Source: Stomoxys calcitrans
Lineage: Eukaryota; Arthropoda; Insecta; Diptera; Muscidae
DNA length: 64,000 bases
Direction: 5' to 3'
Assembly: GCF_963082655.1 (NCBI RefSeq)
Contig: NC_081554.1
Coordinates: forward strand, 64,012,602-64,076,601
In this document: positions 42,622-53,595 of the stretch, piece after piece
Position numbering within the stretch: the first letter of the stretch is position 1
Layout: each line of letters starts with the position of its first letter
Translations under genes and position numbers: made by a program
Notes under the pieces: generated by a model
Told to the model about the DNA's origin: nothing
Database searches by the model: none
The model's input: the letters and a program-made list of their open reading frames with translations, nothing else

Positions 42622-43829
42622 AAACAAGTAAAAGCGTGCTAAGTTCGGCCGGGCCGAATCTTATATACCCTCCACCATGGATCGCATTTGTCGAGTTCTT
42701 TTCCCGGCATCTCTTCTTAGGCAAAAAAAAGGATATAAGAAAAGATTTGCTCTGCTATTAGAGCGATATTAAGATATATTCCGGTTTGGACCACAGTTAA
42801 ATTATGTTTATGTTGGAGACCTGTGTAAAATGTCAGCCAATTCGAATAAGAATTGCGCTCTTTGTGGGCTCAAGAAGTAAAATAATAAACACGTATGTTA
42901 ATGGTCATGAGAGAATCCGTCGTGCAAAATTTCAGGCAAATCGGATAATAATTGCGACTTCTAGAGGCCCAAGAAGTCAAGTCCCCAGATCTGTTTATAT
43001 GACAGCTATATCAGGTTATGAACCGATTTGAACCATATTTGGCACAGTTGTTGGATATCATAACAAAATACTACGTGCCAAAATTCATTCAAATTGGATA
43101 AGAATTGCGCCCTGTAGAAGCTCAAGAAGCCAAGACCCAAGATCGGTTTATATGACAGCTATATAAGGTTATGGACCGATTTGAACCATACTTGGCACAA
43201 TTGTTGGATATCATAACAAAACACGTCGTGAAAAATTTCATTCCAATCGGATCAGAATTGCGCACTCTAGAGGCTCAAGAAGTCAAGACCCCAGATCGGT
43301 TTATATGGCAGCTATATCAGGTTATAAACCGATTTGAACCATACTTGACACAGTTGTTGGATATCATAACAAAACACGTCGTGCAAAATTTTATTCTGAT
43401 CGGATAAGAATTGCGCACTCTAGAGGCTCAAGAAGTCAAGACCCAAGATCGGTTTGTATGGCAGCTATATCAAAACATGGACCCATATGGCCCATTTACA
43501 ATACCAACCGACCTACACCAATAAGAAGTATTTGTGCAAATTTTCAAGCGGCTAGCTTTACTCCTTCGGAAGTTAGCGTGCTTTCGACAGACAGACGGAC
43601 GGACGGACGGACGGACGGACAGACGGACGGACGGACGGACGGACGGACGGACGGACGGACGGACGGACGGACGGACGGACGGACAGACGGACGGACATGG
43701 CTAGATCGACATAAAATTTCACGACGATCAAGAATATATATACTTTATGGGGTCTCAGACGAATATTTCGAGTAGTTGCAATCAGAATGACGAAATTAGT
43801 ATACCCCCCATCTTATGGTGGAGGGTATA
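42622..43829 (+). repeat. Family A element, copy 11, complete
   Basis: Left end AACAAGTAAAAGCGTGC, perfect palindrome TTCGGCCGGGCCGAA, ACCCTCCACCATGGATCG, about four monomers, unique block, long GGAC tract (43586-43696), core ATGGCTAGATCGACATAAAA, TATATATACTTTATGGGG, terminal hairpin ending GGTGGAGGGTATA. The best complete A reference. Confidence 0.92.
43586..43696. repeat. (GGAC)n / (GTCY)n microsatellite, 111 bp
   Basis: Runs of GGAC with four GACA variants. Family A copies elsewhere carry 12-45 bp at the same place. On the other strand it reads GTCC/GTCT, the mini-me signature tetranucleotide. Confidence 0.97.
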
Positions 43830-43902
43830 AAAATTCCGTCAATTAAAAGCAACGGCCTTAACGTGTACATGACTGAAATACTTTCAAATCATATTCGAAA
43901 TA

Positions 43903-44140
43903 TTGGGTTGCCCAAAAAGTAATTGCGGATTTTTTATATAGTCGGCGTTGACAAATTTTTTCACAGCTAGTGACTTTGTAATTGCATTCTTTCTTCTGTC
44001 AGTTATCAGCTGTTACTTTTTGCTTGCTTTAGAAAAAAAGTGAAAAAAAAAGTATATTTGATTAAAGTTCATTCTAAGTTTTATTAAAAATGCATTTACT
44101 TTCTTTTAAAAAATCCGCAATTACTTTTTGGGCAACCCAA
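43903..44140 (+). mobile_element. Complete mariner MITE with TA duplications
   Basis: 238 bp from TTGGGTTGCCCAAAAAGTAA to CTTTTTGGGCAACCCAA; TA at 43901-43902 and 44141-44142. The left ~130 bp and right ~105 bp match the ends of the mariner at 33703-34631, and the whole transposase region is deleted at the GAAAAAAAGTG / TATTTGATTAAAG junction. Confidence 0.95.
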
Positions 44141-44714
44141 TAGAAGATATTTTAATTTCATTTCTATTAAATCGCTTACATATTCAATATATAGATTTAA
44201 GGTGACCATTTCATATTTCACCATTACAACCTTTAGTCCTTTAACTGAAACTCAATTTACATCATATTCCTATTCCCATACCCTAAGCTCACTCACAAGG
44301 AAAACTTCAATTTGCTTGCAATTTTTTAATTGAAATAAGCTAAACGAACAATTCTGAAAATTTTGCTAACGCATCAGCATCGTTTTGAACCTACAACTAA
44401 CTTGGCTTCCTTCGACCAAACCAATTCAATGGTTCATATGAACGAAACATCTCTTCTCACTTCACTGAGAATTCATATGCAAAATTCCTCAATAACGCTT
44501 TGCATTCGAAATACTTGGAGAGGATGGGAGAAAGGGGCAACAAAATCTAAAGTTTGCATAACTTATTGTACAATTGTGTATTGGGATGAAAAACGTTAGA
44601 AAAGTTCTCCAAAGAAATTGCAACAATTTTTGTTAGAGTGCAAGTTTTACGATTGGAAAGTTTTCACAATGCGTAATCTAGCAGTTAGCAATCTTTTCTT
44701 TGGCAGCTATTGAA
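44141..44714. other. Unique sequence, no gene recognised
   Basis: A 78-codon frame at 44363-44599 has no recognised motif. AT-rich, no repeat family. Confidence 0.45.
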
Positions 44715-45060
44715 TAGAATGATGTCTTCAAGTTCTCTTCTGCAAGTTGAGGTTAGATCGGAAAATATGTTGACAGACTGAAAATCGCAAGTAAAGAATT
44801 TTGCAGAAGCTGAGTGGAAGTCGAAGAAGACACTGTAGAATATCTGTTGTGTGTGTGCTCGCACTGGCAGTCGGGAGAAGTTCCAATTTAGATTTGCATT
44901 TCTCTAAGAACTTTTCTGATTTAGCGGATGTTAACATTCGAAAGTTGTTAGGCCTATTAAAGCGGTTTTGATAGTTTAACGATAGGAACTAGATGACATC
45001 TTCCTTCTCCTGTTGCTGTGATATCACAATGAACACCACACTGTTTAATTTAACGGTAAG
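44715..45060 (+). pseudogene. C-terminal Cys/His region and 3' end of family c
   Basis: Reading across frames gives EVRSENMLT-type sequence, then KEFCRS, EVEEDTVEYLLCVCSHWQS and NFSDLADVNIRKLL-like remnants. It is homologous to 6930-7020 and resembles the 'C..C....ET..HLLC.CP' tail after RNase H in R1/LOA ORF2. It was inserted into unique sequence; the 3' boundary is approximate. Confidence 0.5.
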
Positions 45061-45119
45061 TTTTCGAAGACAGGGTTCGCTTCGTTACACCATAAAAGGG
45101 ACTTTTGAAAAAAGATTGT

Positions 45120-45800
45120 TTTATGAATAATCGACGGCAGTTCTCTGGCCTTCATTGCCAAATCGTCTGCCATTTAATTCCCTCTTACTCCGTTATGGCC
45201 CGTCACCCAAACGATGCGGATTATGCCATCCTCAGAGAAGGCGTTAATCTCCTTTATACACACCAAGACTGTTCGTGACCTTACCGTCCTGGTTGTTATT
45301 GGCCTTATGCCAATTTAACTCCCCGTAAAGATGTTCACTCTCAACGTCCACGCGTTAGTAGCACAACACCTTACGCATTCCGTGATTCGCGGGATCTCCG
45401 CCTGCAGGACCGTATTATGGCAAGGCAATCTTAGACAGATCTCAGTCTATGGGTTTGCAATGTAGACCCCCAGGCCCACTCTGTCCTCTAGCTTTGATTC
45501 ATCCGTGTAACAAGATCTTCCAAATGGCAATACTAGGGATCCGTCAATCCAAGACTGTGCCGATGGCAGCAGTGCCTCGCACTCGACTTCAAGGTTCATC
45601 TCAAGTATCCGATCGGAAACCTCTTCCCTTCCTTCCATGTTTCCCATTGTCACCTCGATTATACCGCAATGGTATGAGCTGCTCCCATCCTAAATTCATT
45701 CTCCCATCGCCTCATAGCCGCAGTGACTGTCTCACATTTAATCTGTATGCCAATGGGTCGGATATCTAGAATAGTCTCCAGTGGCCTAGTGAGTGTGGTC
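45120..45800 (-). pseudogene. RNase H and RT thumb remnant of family b, copy 4
   Basis: Minus strand from 45770: ISDPLAYRLNV (RT thumb), then GIIEVTMGNMEGREEVSDRI, ECEALLPSAQSWIDGSLVLP, FGRSCYTDESKLEDRVGLGV (first catalytic Asp intact), AEIRAITE and GHNGVRGN-type remnants down to 45123. It is more conservative at the active site than the long copy at 16238-16720. Upstream the sequence jumps directly to ORF1, so endonuclease and most RT are deleted. Confidence 0.8.
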
Positions 45801-46556
45801 TGTCTCATACTCTATAAACACAGCTCATAATTCGTACGGGTGGAACCTCTTCAGTGTTCAATACTTGTTCGATAACCCGATCGTTTACCAAATGCCTCAC
45901 ATGGGACCGATGACCTGGTGGAATTCTACCGAATGCACATCCTATATCGATGACTGCATAAGTCATCTCATCTCTGTTGTCCCTTCTTGCCACTCCGGCG
46001 TAAAAAGGGGGCTCCTTACCTTTCTCAGCGAACATCTTTCCCGTCTGTGAAGGCTGTGGCATCTTTTTGGACGCCACAGTCATTTCATGAAAACTCATGG
46101 GCTATGCGTTGATGTTCTGACTTTGTCTACCTCCACAGGACACTGTCTGGTATCTCCATTGTGGGGGGCAAGGGGGGAAGACTGACTTGGTCTTCTTAGA
46201 GTACTTGAAAGCGGGGAGCTCTTTATCTTCTTCAGCAACATTTTAGCAGTGTTATGTTCTTCGGGAGATCTGATTATTTTTCCAGCTTCCGTAAAAGTGG
46301 TTGGAATGTCATTTCTATCCCTTCCAGCATCCTGCACCTAATTGCGCTGCCTGTATATACTCCTCTGTCTCTTTCGTAGTGCCCTGGATCGCTTTCCCGG
46401 TCTGCGTGTGAGCTTAGCAAAGTCATCGCTCACTGCTGCAGTCATTCCGCTGCCCTCATATCTCGATTCGGCTGCGTTGACTGTTTCCTTGTCGGAAACA
46501 CCACCTTTACTTTAAGGCTGGGGACGAACTGTGCATCCCTATGGTTTATCCGTCTC
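45801..46556 (-). pseudogene. ORF1-like region of the same family b copy
   Basis: Minus-strand frames: KETVNAAESRYEGSGMTAAV, DDFAKLTRRPGKRSRALRKR, QDAGRDRNDIPTTFTEAGKI, IRSPEEHNTAKMLLKKIKSS, KMPQPSQTGKMFAEKGKEPP, FYAGVARRDNRDEMTYAVID and IGCAFGRIPPGHRSHVRHLV. Basic, proline-rich, no zinc knuckle seen. It could be ORF1 of family b or of a related element fused to it. It has little resemblance to 11795-12460, so the assignment to the same element rests on adjacency only. The frame is broken at least three times. Confidence 0.4.
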
Positions 46557-46859
46557 AAATTGCAAATTGCAAATTTTTGCCCATGAACATGAACACTAAG
46601 GAACAGGGGCAAACTTCTCACATATCATCCGATTCAAGTTTTAAGCTCTAAGATAAGGGGGCTCCTTTTGATAGCCGAGTCCTAAGGGCTTGTCGCAGTG
46701 CGACACCTCTTTGGAGAGAAATTTTACATGGCATAGTACCTTACAAATGTTGCCAGCATTAGGAGGGGAACATTTTTTCTGATTTTCTCGCCAGGATTCA
46801 ACCCCAGGCGTTCGGCGTCATAGGCGGATATGCTAACCTCGGCGCTTCGGTAGCCTCCC
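46557..46859 (-). mobile_element. tRNA-derived SINE, copy 8, with 14-bp TSD
   Basis: Perfect GGTTTATCCGTCTC at 46543-46556 and 46860-46873. In reverse complement, head GGGAGGCTACCGAAGCGCCG, B box GGTTGAATCC (one base short), full body, tail GCAAAAATTTGCAATTTGCA. It splits the ORF1-like frame at 'NKEETDKP'. Confidence 0.95.
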
Positions 46860-47597
46860 GGTTTATCCGTCTCTTCCTTATTAATTAGTCTGGCGACTAG
46901 TTAGGCGCTTGAAGTATTACTCTCGACTACAGGTGCCAAGGAACCCACACCTATAAGAGGGAAGGACAACATGATGCGGTCTGACGCCACCACCGCAGCT
47001 GTTGGATCTTTGGAGTTCATTTTGAGCCTACTCCAAAAAGGCTTTAAAATTTTTTCGTAATAGGTAATACCTGTTGCGAGATACGGATTTTTTTCTTTGA
47101 GGAGCTTCACTCAACCGCTACTTTGAAATCTCAACCAACTTAAGTGGGAATTTTTTTGTTTTGGTGGTTGATGGCCCCCTGATGCTTATCCTACATTTGA
47201 GTACCTATAGTCTCAGTTGGTCTACATTTAGGAACATAAACTTAGTTGTTCGGTAGCCTCCGGGTTTATCCGTCTCTTCCTCATTAATTAGTCTGACAAC
47301 TAGTTGTGCGCTTGAAGCATTACTCTCGACTCGAGGGGAGGACAACATGATGCGGTCTGACGCTGCCACCGCAGCGGATCTTTGGAGTTCATTTTGAGCC
47401 TACTCCAAAAAGGCTTCAAAATTTTTTCATAATAGGTAATATCTGTTCCGAGATACGGATATTTTTCTTTGAAGATCTTCACTCAACGGCTACTTTGAAA
47501 TCTCAACCAACTTAAGTGAGAATTTCTTGTTGGTTATTCCCCATTTGAGTAGCTATAGTCCCAGTTGGTCTGTATTTTGGAACATAAACTTAGTTGT
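46846..47597. repeat. ~403-bp direct duplication (second copy shortened)
   Basis: TTCGGTAGCCTCC starts at 46846 and 47249. Copy 1 spans 46846-47248, copy 2 47249-47597. Copy 2 lacks about 30 bp after CTCTCGACT and smaller pieces. Both hold the same minus-strand frame (MNSKDPT...SDRIMLSFPLIGVG in copy 1). The first 14 bp of each copy belong to the SINE head, so the duplication followed the SINE insertion. Confidence 0.9.
46880..47110 (-). pseudogene. ORF1-like N-terminal frame upstream of the SINE
   Basis: A 69-codon frame: KEKNPYLATGITYYEKILKP, FWSRLKMNSKDPTAAVVASD, RIMLSFPLIGVGSLAPVVES, NTSSA, then a stop; continuing in frame it would read LVARLINKEETDKP up to the SINE site. The duplicated copy (47482-47300) has frame-changing deletions. 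It is likely the start of the ORF1-like region at 45801-46556. Function unknown. Confidence 0.35.
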
Positions 47598-47985
47598 TGT
47601 TGTAGCCACATTTTCATGTGGAGATCGCCACCTCGTGTAGGTGAGTAAGCTCGTTTCGGACCGATAACCACGGGAACAAGATGGCCATTGGTTATTTAAA
47701 GGCGCGAATAACCCGCCTTGTCTTAACGAGCATCATAGGCACTCAGTATTTATGCAAGATCCGGTACCGCCCGGCCTCTTACTGAGACTCTATGCTCCAT
47801 ACCGCTGCTTGTCCGCGACTGCCGTTGCAGCTACTCCGTTGGAGCATTCTACTATCCGCAACCTGTGGACCCGCCCGGTAGCTCGCAGCTAAGCTTCTCG
47901 TAATAGCGATGAACACCACACAGATCGGACCTCAAAGTTCCAGCCTGTGTGGTGCTCCCGGATATTCCGTGCCGGGATAATATCA
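47588..47985 (-). mobile_element. Putative short non-LTR/SINE-like element with CAACAA tail
   Basis: On minus, GC-rich sequence from GCACGGAATATCCGGGAGCA to a 3' tail ATGTGGCTACAACAACAACT. The tail type equals that of the Jockey remnant (7458-7477), so the element may be a 5'-leader piece of, or a parasite on, a Jockey-type LINE. It contains a perfect 10-bp inverted pair CACCACACAG/CTGTGTGGTG at 47911-47955. No coding frame. Confidence 0.4.
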
Positions 47986-48170
47986 AATTTGCACTCCATT
48001 GGCAAAAACCTTTCAGTTAAGTCTCGTATTGTGTCGATTTCCCTTCATAGCTGTTTTTTTCTTCGGGTGGAGCTACCCTCAGATACTTGGTTTTGAATAT
48101 GTATTCCAAGGTCGTTGTCTAAGACATATCATTTGACACCCATGTTTAATAGTTGGACCTTCATGTCCCT
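47986..48170 (+). repeat. Diverged fragment of repeat 'H'
   Basis: AATATCAAATTTGCACTCCA, CCTTTCAGTTAAGTCTCGTA and TCAGATACTTGGTTTTGAAT align with 4640-4700 and 4910-5000. No intact unit. Confidence 0.4.
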
Positions 48171-48420
48171 TTAAGAGATCCCTAGGCTAGGGTGGTCCAC
48201 AGACACCTTAATTGAGTCTTCCAGGGCGTGCGTGATCGGCTTCATCATCATATCAACTCTGAGTTCATTTTTTTCTACCAACGAATAAACTCCTTCAAGA
48301 CTCTGCGTTTTTTTCCATGTAGCATAAATATATGATTGCATAAAAACGTCACCATTGGCCAAAGAAAACACTTTTTGCTATTCCAAGTTCATTCTCAGCT
48401 TTATCCAAGGGAGTAGCAAC
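48171..48420 (-). pseudogene. Possible LINE endonuclease-RT linker fragment
   Basis: A 66-codon minus frame with YATWKKTQSLEGVYSLVEKN and VDMMMKPITHALEDSIKVSV. The second part loosely resembles the 'YIDIMVKRITKTLNESLA' part of the family c linker at about 10380-10440 (minus). Weak; it may be chance. Confidence 0.25.
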
Positions 48421-48956
48421 AACCACAGCGGCAACAAAGGCATTCAGGTTTCTACTATCCGATGAGATGAGGGAAAACTTTTTGCGATTATTGGTTTTGG
48501 TTTGGTACCAATTGTGATTAAAAGTATTGTATGAAATTTATGTTTCTCCTCCATGTGGAGAACAAAAAGAAAGAAAGGAAAAAAAAACGGAAACTTTCCA
48601 ATTTACAAATCGAGGAAAAATCTCGTACGCCCGGACACGCACTGCCAACCCACAACGGATGAAATAGAAATATACGTACGAGGCGAGAACTGATGTTGCA
48701 ACTTTTAAGTGCTTACGGACGAACAGTTTTACATAAAAAGCTAATGGTAACGCACCCTAACACAATGCAACTGGAGAAAATCTTTTGAATGAAGCCTGAA
48801 ATAATGTTGTGGCCAATACATCAATACATTGTAGTCGATGGCGATGGATGGAAGAATAATTGGAGGCGTTTGCTTAGTAAGATAATTTGAATATTGTCTC
48901 TAAAGTAAAGCAAACTTTAGGGCGAAGGGCTAACGGATGCAAAGTTATTGTAACAA
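48421..48956. other. Unique sequence, no gene recognised
   Basis: AT-rich with no frame or motif of note. Confidence 0.45.
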
Positions 48957-49911
48957 GAACGAGTAAAAGTTCGTTCAGCCAAATCATATATTCTCTTCAC
49001 CATGGATCGATTCGGAACACACTAGGTTTGAATTTTGGAGACCATAGAATTGCATTCTATAGGGGCTCAAGAAGTAAAAAGCGGGAGAACGGTTTATATG
49101 GGAGCTATATCAGGTTATAGACCTAAAAGTCATAGGAGAAGTCGTTATGAAAAATCACAGACAAATCGCACAAGAACTGCGCCCGCTAGGTGCTCAAGAA
49201 GTGCAATCGAGAGATTGGTTTATGTGGCAGCTATATCAGGTCTTGAACAGATTCAGGCAATACTTGGTTCATATGTTGAAAGTCATAGGAGAAGTAATTA
49301 TGCAAAATTTCAGCCAATTCAGATACGAATTAGGCCATTTACAGGCTCAAGAAGTATAATCGGGAGATCAGTTTGTGTGGGAGCTACATTAGTTTTTGCA
49401 CCGATTCGGACCATAATGCGCAAATTGTGCAAAATTTCAACCATATCGGAAAAGAATTGCTCCCTTTAGAAGCTCAAGAAATGTTTATCGATTTATATGG
49501 CAGCTATATCAGGTTATAAACCGATTTAGGCCATATCTGACACAGTTTTTTGGAAAGTATACCAAAGTGAACAGTGCAAATTTTCAACCAAATCAGGTGG
49601 AAATTGCGCTTACTAGAGGCTCGGGAGATCTGTTTATATACCAGTTAAATCATGTTATTGACTGATTTAGATGGTACAGACATTGAAAGTGAAAACAAAA
49701 CGTGCAAAACGCCAAATCGGATAAGAAATGCGCTTCCTAAAAGCTCAAGAATATATTCGGGAGATCGGTTTATATGGCTCTGATTTGGCTCATTTACAGT
49801 CCCAACTGACCTACTCTAATACTCCTTCGAAAGTCATCATGCTTTCGCCAGGTAGACGGACGGATAGTCAAACGGCCATGGCTAGATCGACTTAAAATGT
49901 CAGGACAATAA
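48957..49911 (+). repeat. Family A element, copy 12, right end cut by family C
   Basis: Left end GAGTAAAAGTTCG (hairpin lost), TTCACCATGGATCGATTCG, five diverged monomers, right unique block, ACGGACGGATAGTCAAACGG and core up to AGGACAATAAAG. The expected ATATATATACTTTATGG part is replaced by family C at 49912. Confidence 0.75.
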
Positions 49912-50755
49912 AGAAACAAGTAAGGACGGTCTGAAGTCGGGAGAAGTCGACCTTTTCATATCCTACAGCATATTGAATATGCAGGCTAAGTCGTCGAATT
50001 TCAAATATGGCAGCTATATATAAATCTGAATCGATTTCTATTAAATTTAATAACAATATGGGGAGTAATTATGGAATCTTTGTGCCAATTTTCGTGTGAA
50101 TCGGTTAACAAATGACCAAATTATTGCAATACTAGTCCAAATCGGATGAACATTTATATGGGAGCTATATCTAAATCTCAGCCGCTTGCTAAGAAATTCT
50201 CCAATAATGTCGAGACTTAATAGAGAATCACTCGTGAAAAGTTTAGTGAGAATCGGATTACAAATAACAAAAAAATTACAATTGTAGTCCAGATCGGACG
50301 AACATATATATGAGAGCTATATCTAATATGAGTCGATTTCTATGAAATTCACCAATAATGTAGAGACTTATAAGAGAATAACTCGTGCAAAAAATTTCAT
50401 GAGAATCGGTTTACAAATAACGATATAATTGCAATTTTAGTCCAAATCGGACGATTATATAAATGGGAGCTATATCCAAATCTGAACTGATTTTTTCCAG
50501 TTTCAATAGAATTCATCTCTAGGCCCAAGAAAATGCTTGTGCCAAATAAGAAGACGATCGGATGAAAATTGCGACCTGAACTTTCTATATAAATTAATGT
50601 GGACAGACGGACATACCTAAATCGAATCAAAAAATAATTCTGAGTCGATCGATATACTTACCAATGGGTCTATCTTTCTTCATTCTTGGTGTTAAAAAAC
50701 AAATGCACTAAGTTATAAAACCCTGTACCACAGTAGTGGTGTGGGGTATAAAAAC
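49912..50755 (+). repeat. Family C element, copy 2
   Basis: Left end AAACAAGTAAGGACGGTCTG with arms AAGTCGG/...GTCGACC, about four monomers with CGG landmarks at 50101, 50253 and 50406 (152 and 153 bp), GTGGACAGACGGACA tract, core, and right terminal ACCCTGTACCACAGTAGTGG. It lies in opposite orientation to copy 1. Confidence 0.8.
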
Positions 50756-50793
50756 GACGTTCCTTATTAACCCTGCAAAGTCTTCCCAATTTG

Positions 50794-50985
50794 TAAACCC
50801 TCCACAATAATATGGGGCACACTAACTTCGTTACCCTTTTTGTGACACTTCTAATATAAATTTGAGTTTCTGATCTCCTAAAATTCGACTATATGTATAT
50901 GATCGATCATCCGACTTCAAGTCTTGAGGCAAAAAATTGCCCAATTTTCATCCATATAAACCGATGCCTGATTTGAGTTCCTATA
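50794..50985 (-). repeat. Degenerate family A-like fragment
   Basis: AACCCTCCACAATAATATGG hairpin remnant, TTCGTTACCCTTTTTGTGAC, and a partial monomer (CATATAAACCGATGCC). It joins RTE sequence at 50986. Confidence 0.55.
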
Positions 50986-51364
50986 CATCTCAATTCGTTC
51001 TCACTCACTCTTTCAATTCCCTTTTTCTTTCTGCAAAATAGACGTTTCTCCTTTGCTCCCGATACCTCTCCTTCATCTGGCGCAAAACTACTGATTGCAG
51101 GGTTGCTCTGTATGCCGCATTCTTGGCTTCAGTAGTATCTCGACAATATTGGTCCTCCCATGGGTTTCTTGGAGCAGTCTTCTGGAGTGGGAAATGTTTT
51201 GCCACTGCGCCATTATAGCATCGGAACAAGGAGTGCTTTCATCAAGCAGTTGGGTAAGTCGAGTGGAGTACGCCGTTGCATCAAAGTAATGATTCGGATC
51301 TTTTTTCGCTCCACGGATCGATCGTACATCTAACAATGCTTACCATCTATCATATTACGATCTA
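50986..51364 (-). pseudogene. RTE-clade fragment (end of endonuclease and linker)
   Basis: Minus: VLDVRSIRGAKKDPNHYFDA (end of the EN domain; SDHY reads PNHY, so the catalytic block is damaged), LTQLLDESTPCSDAIMAQWQ, and in another frame EAKNAAYRATLQSVVLRQMK then RRNVYFAERKRELKE. Same region as 21739-22000 and 19240-19400. It is flanked on both sides by family A pieces. Confidence 0.75.
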
Positions 51365-51925
51365 TTTTTATACCCTCCACCATAGGATGGGGGTACACTT
51401 ATATCGTCGTTCTGTTTGTAACACCTCGAAACGCCCCATAAGGTATATATATTCTCGATCGTCGTAACATTTTAAGTCGAACTAGCCATGTCCGTCCGTC
51501 CGTCTGTCTGTCGAATGCACGCTAACTTTTGAAGAAGTAGAGCTAGCCGCTTGAGACATTGCACAAATACTTCTTATTGGTGTAGGTTGGTTGGGATTGT
51601 AAATGGGCCAAATCGGTCCATGTTGAAATTTTGCACATAGAGTTTTGATATCACTTCCAATAACTGTGCGAAGTATGATTCAAATCGGTTCATAACCTGA
51701 TATAGCTGCTATATAAACCGATCTTGTGTCTTGACTTCATGAGCTTCTAGAGGGCGCAATTCTCATCCAATTTGACTGAAATTTTGCACATAGTGTTTTG
51801 ATATCACTTCCAACAACTGTGCGAAGTATGATTCAAATCGGTTCATAACCTGATATAGCTGCCAAATAAACCGATCTTGGGCCTTGACTTCTTGAGCTTT
51901 TAGAAGGCGCAATTCCTATCGGATT
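51365..51925 (-). repeat. Family A element, copy 14, left end missing
   Basis: TATACCCTCCACCATAGGAT hairpin, core, GTCCGTCCGTCTGTCTGTCG tract, and nearly three monomers. Joined to LINE sequence at about 51920 (GATTTGGCTTCTCTGGG). Confidence 0.8.
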
Positions 51926-53075
51926 TGGCTTCTCTGGGTTAACATTGAGACCTCTGGGTCTAGCCCAGTCATATGCCATATACAAGACCCCTTCGGCCCA
52001 TCTGCATAGCTGGTTCGGATCCCTACCCCTTAGAAGTATTATAACATCATCTGCATAGCAGACGGGATCAAATCTCTCCTCAGCCAGCATCCGTAATAGG
52101 TCATTTATGGTAGTCACCCATAGGAGTGGTGATAATATGCCCCCTGTGGTGTGCCTTGTGCCACTTGCTCCCTTATATTTATGTCATGAGACATACAATT
52201 TATTCACCTGTTCCTTAGCATATGGTTTATCCAGTCTCTAAGGACCGGGTCCAATTGGTGCTGGTCTAAGGATTGGATCAGTGTGTCGCTCCGCAGATTG
52301 TTAAACGCCACCTCCATGTTAATGTATACCCCACTGTGTATCTTTTAGCATCGAAGGAGTTTTCTATTTTATGCACAACCTCGTGCAGGGCAGTCTTCAC
52401 CGACCTTCCCTTGACATAGGGATGCTGTTTGTATTTGAGCAATTCACTCGAAGTTGTGCTCGTTATCATGGGGTCCAAACTACTTTTCTTGATTTTGAAC
52501 AGAAAGGACGTAAGGCTTATAGGTCTAAAGGCTTTTGGTGTAGCATAACTTGCCTTGTCGGGCTTGGGTGTAAATACCATCCTTGCCTCCTGCCAGGCTT
52601 TCAGAGTAAATGGAAGTCCCAAGCACTCTGCGACAATTTTGGCCAGACGAGGCGCCAAATAATCTGCCTTTTTCTGTAGTAACGCCGAAAATATCCCATC
52701 AGGTCCGGGTGACTTAACTAGTTTGAAGCTCCTTAAGGATTCCTTCACCATAAATTCCGTAATTATAAACCTTCGATCAACGTCGTTATTCCGAGATTCT
52801 GGTGTCTCCATGAGTCCCTTCGTATCCTGTGGAAAATGGCTTTTCATTCAAAGCCTCAACATGTCGTCCGTGGTCTCTGCTCTCTGGACATGGGTTTTTG
52901 AGAGAAACTTTTTTTATCTTGGCGGTGTCATTAACGCTAACGGCTTGTTCGCAGAAAAGCTTCCAGGAAACACGTTTTGCCTCTCTGGTTATTTTATTGT
53001 ATTTCTTGAGCCGTGTGTAATACACATAACAATAAACTTCCGCTTTATCCAGGAATACTAAGTCGACGAACAATT
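51926..53075 (-). pseudogene. RT region of family b, copy 5 (active-site YADD intact)
   Basis: Minus from 53075: AEVYCYVYYTRLKKYNKITR, EAKRVSWKLFCEQAVSVNDT, then frame changes, then DRRFIITEFMVKESLRSFKL, SPGPDGIFSALLQKKADYLA, WQEARMVFTPKPDKASYATP, KAFRPISLTSFLFKIKKSSL, KGRSVKTALHEVVHKIENSF. Motif A is damaged by a frame change. TTINDLLRMLAEERFDPVCY then ADDVIILLRGRDPNQLCRWA keeps the catalytic pair. It is truncated at PEK by a family A junction, so thumb and RNase H are missing. Fewer breaks than the long copy in places. Confidence 0.85.
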
Positions 53076-53595
53076 CCTCCACACACCCATGGTTACTGGA
53101 TAAGAATCACATCAAATACCCCTGCCATCGGAAGGACCTTTAGTGCCGCTGAACCGGTCTCACAGTGGTGGAGATTTATCTGCAGAAATCGGAACATAGT
53201 CAGTATTCAAAGTTTCCACCACTGTTGCGTTAACCTCGTATTCTAAGTCCGCTGGGAGTTCATCCTCACAAGATCCGTTCGATTTTGTCATGATGGCGCA
53301 TCCAGGGGAAGTTGAGAAACATTGGAAACACTTTTTTTTAGAACACTGGACACTTGCGGTGTGGGCGATTCATTATTAGATGCTTTATTAGCTGTTGCTG
53401 TACCGTCTTTCCCCGCTGGCATACACCATGAACCCAATCCAACCGAATGATATAGCCACACAGAGATTTTGGGGTCCCATTTCGACGCCTTATTCTTTTG
53501 TTTTCATGGTTTCGCATGGTTCCTGGATAATAACCACGTCCAATGCTCCTGCCATCAGAAGGACCTTTACTGCCGCCGAAGCTGCCTTGCAATTA
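53076..53595 (-). pseudogene. 5' leader/ORF1-like region fused to the RT by deletion
   Basis: Minus: RRNGTPKSLCGYIIRLDWVH, GVCQRGKTVQQQLIKHLIMN, then in another frame KSNGSCEDELPADLEYEVNA and ATVVETLN. It is homologous to 30345-30900 including the downstream TTTGATGTGATT stretch. At about 53070 the sequence switches within a few bases to the RT linker, so the endonuclease is absent. It shows that the leader seen in family c also occurs in front of family b RT sequence. Confidence 0.55.

Noticed and set aside
43458..43775. Frame with long Thr-Asp-Gly-Arg repeats
   Set aside because: It is a direct translation of the GGAC microsatellite.
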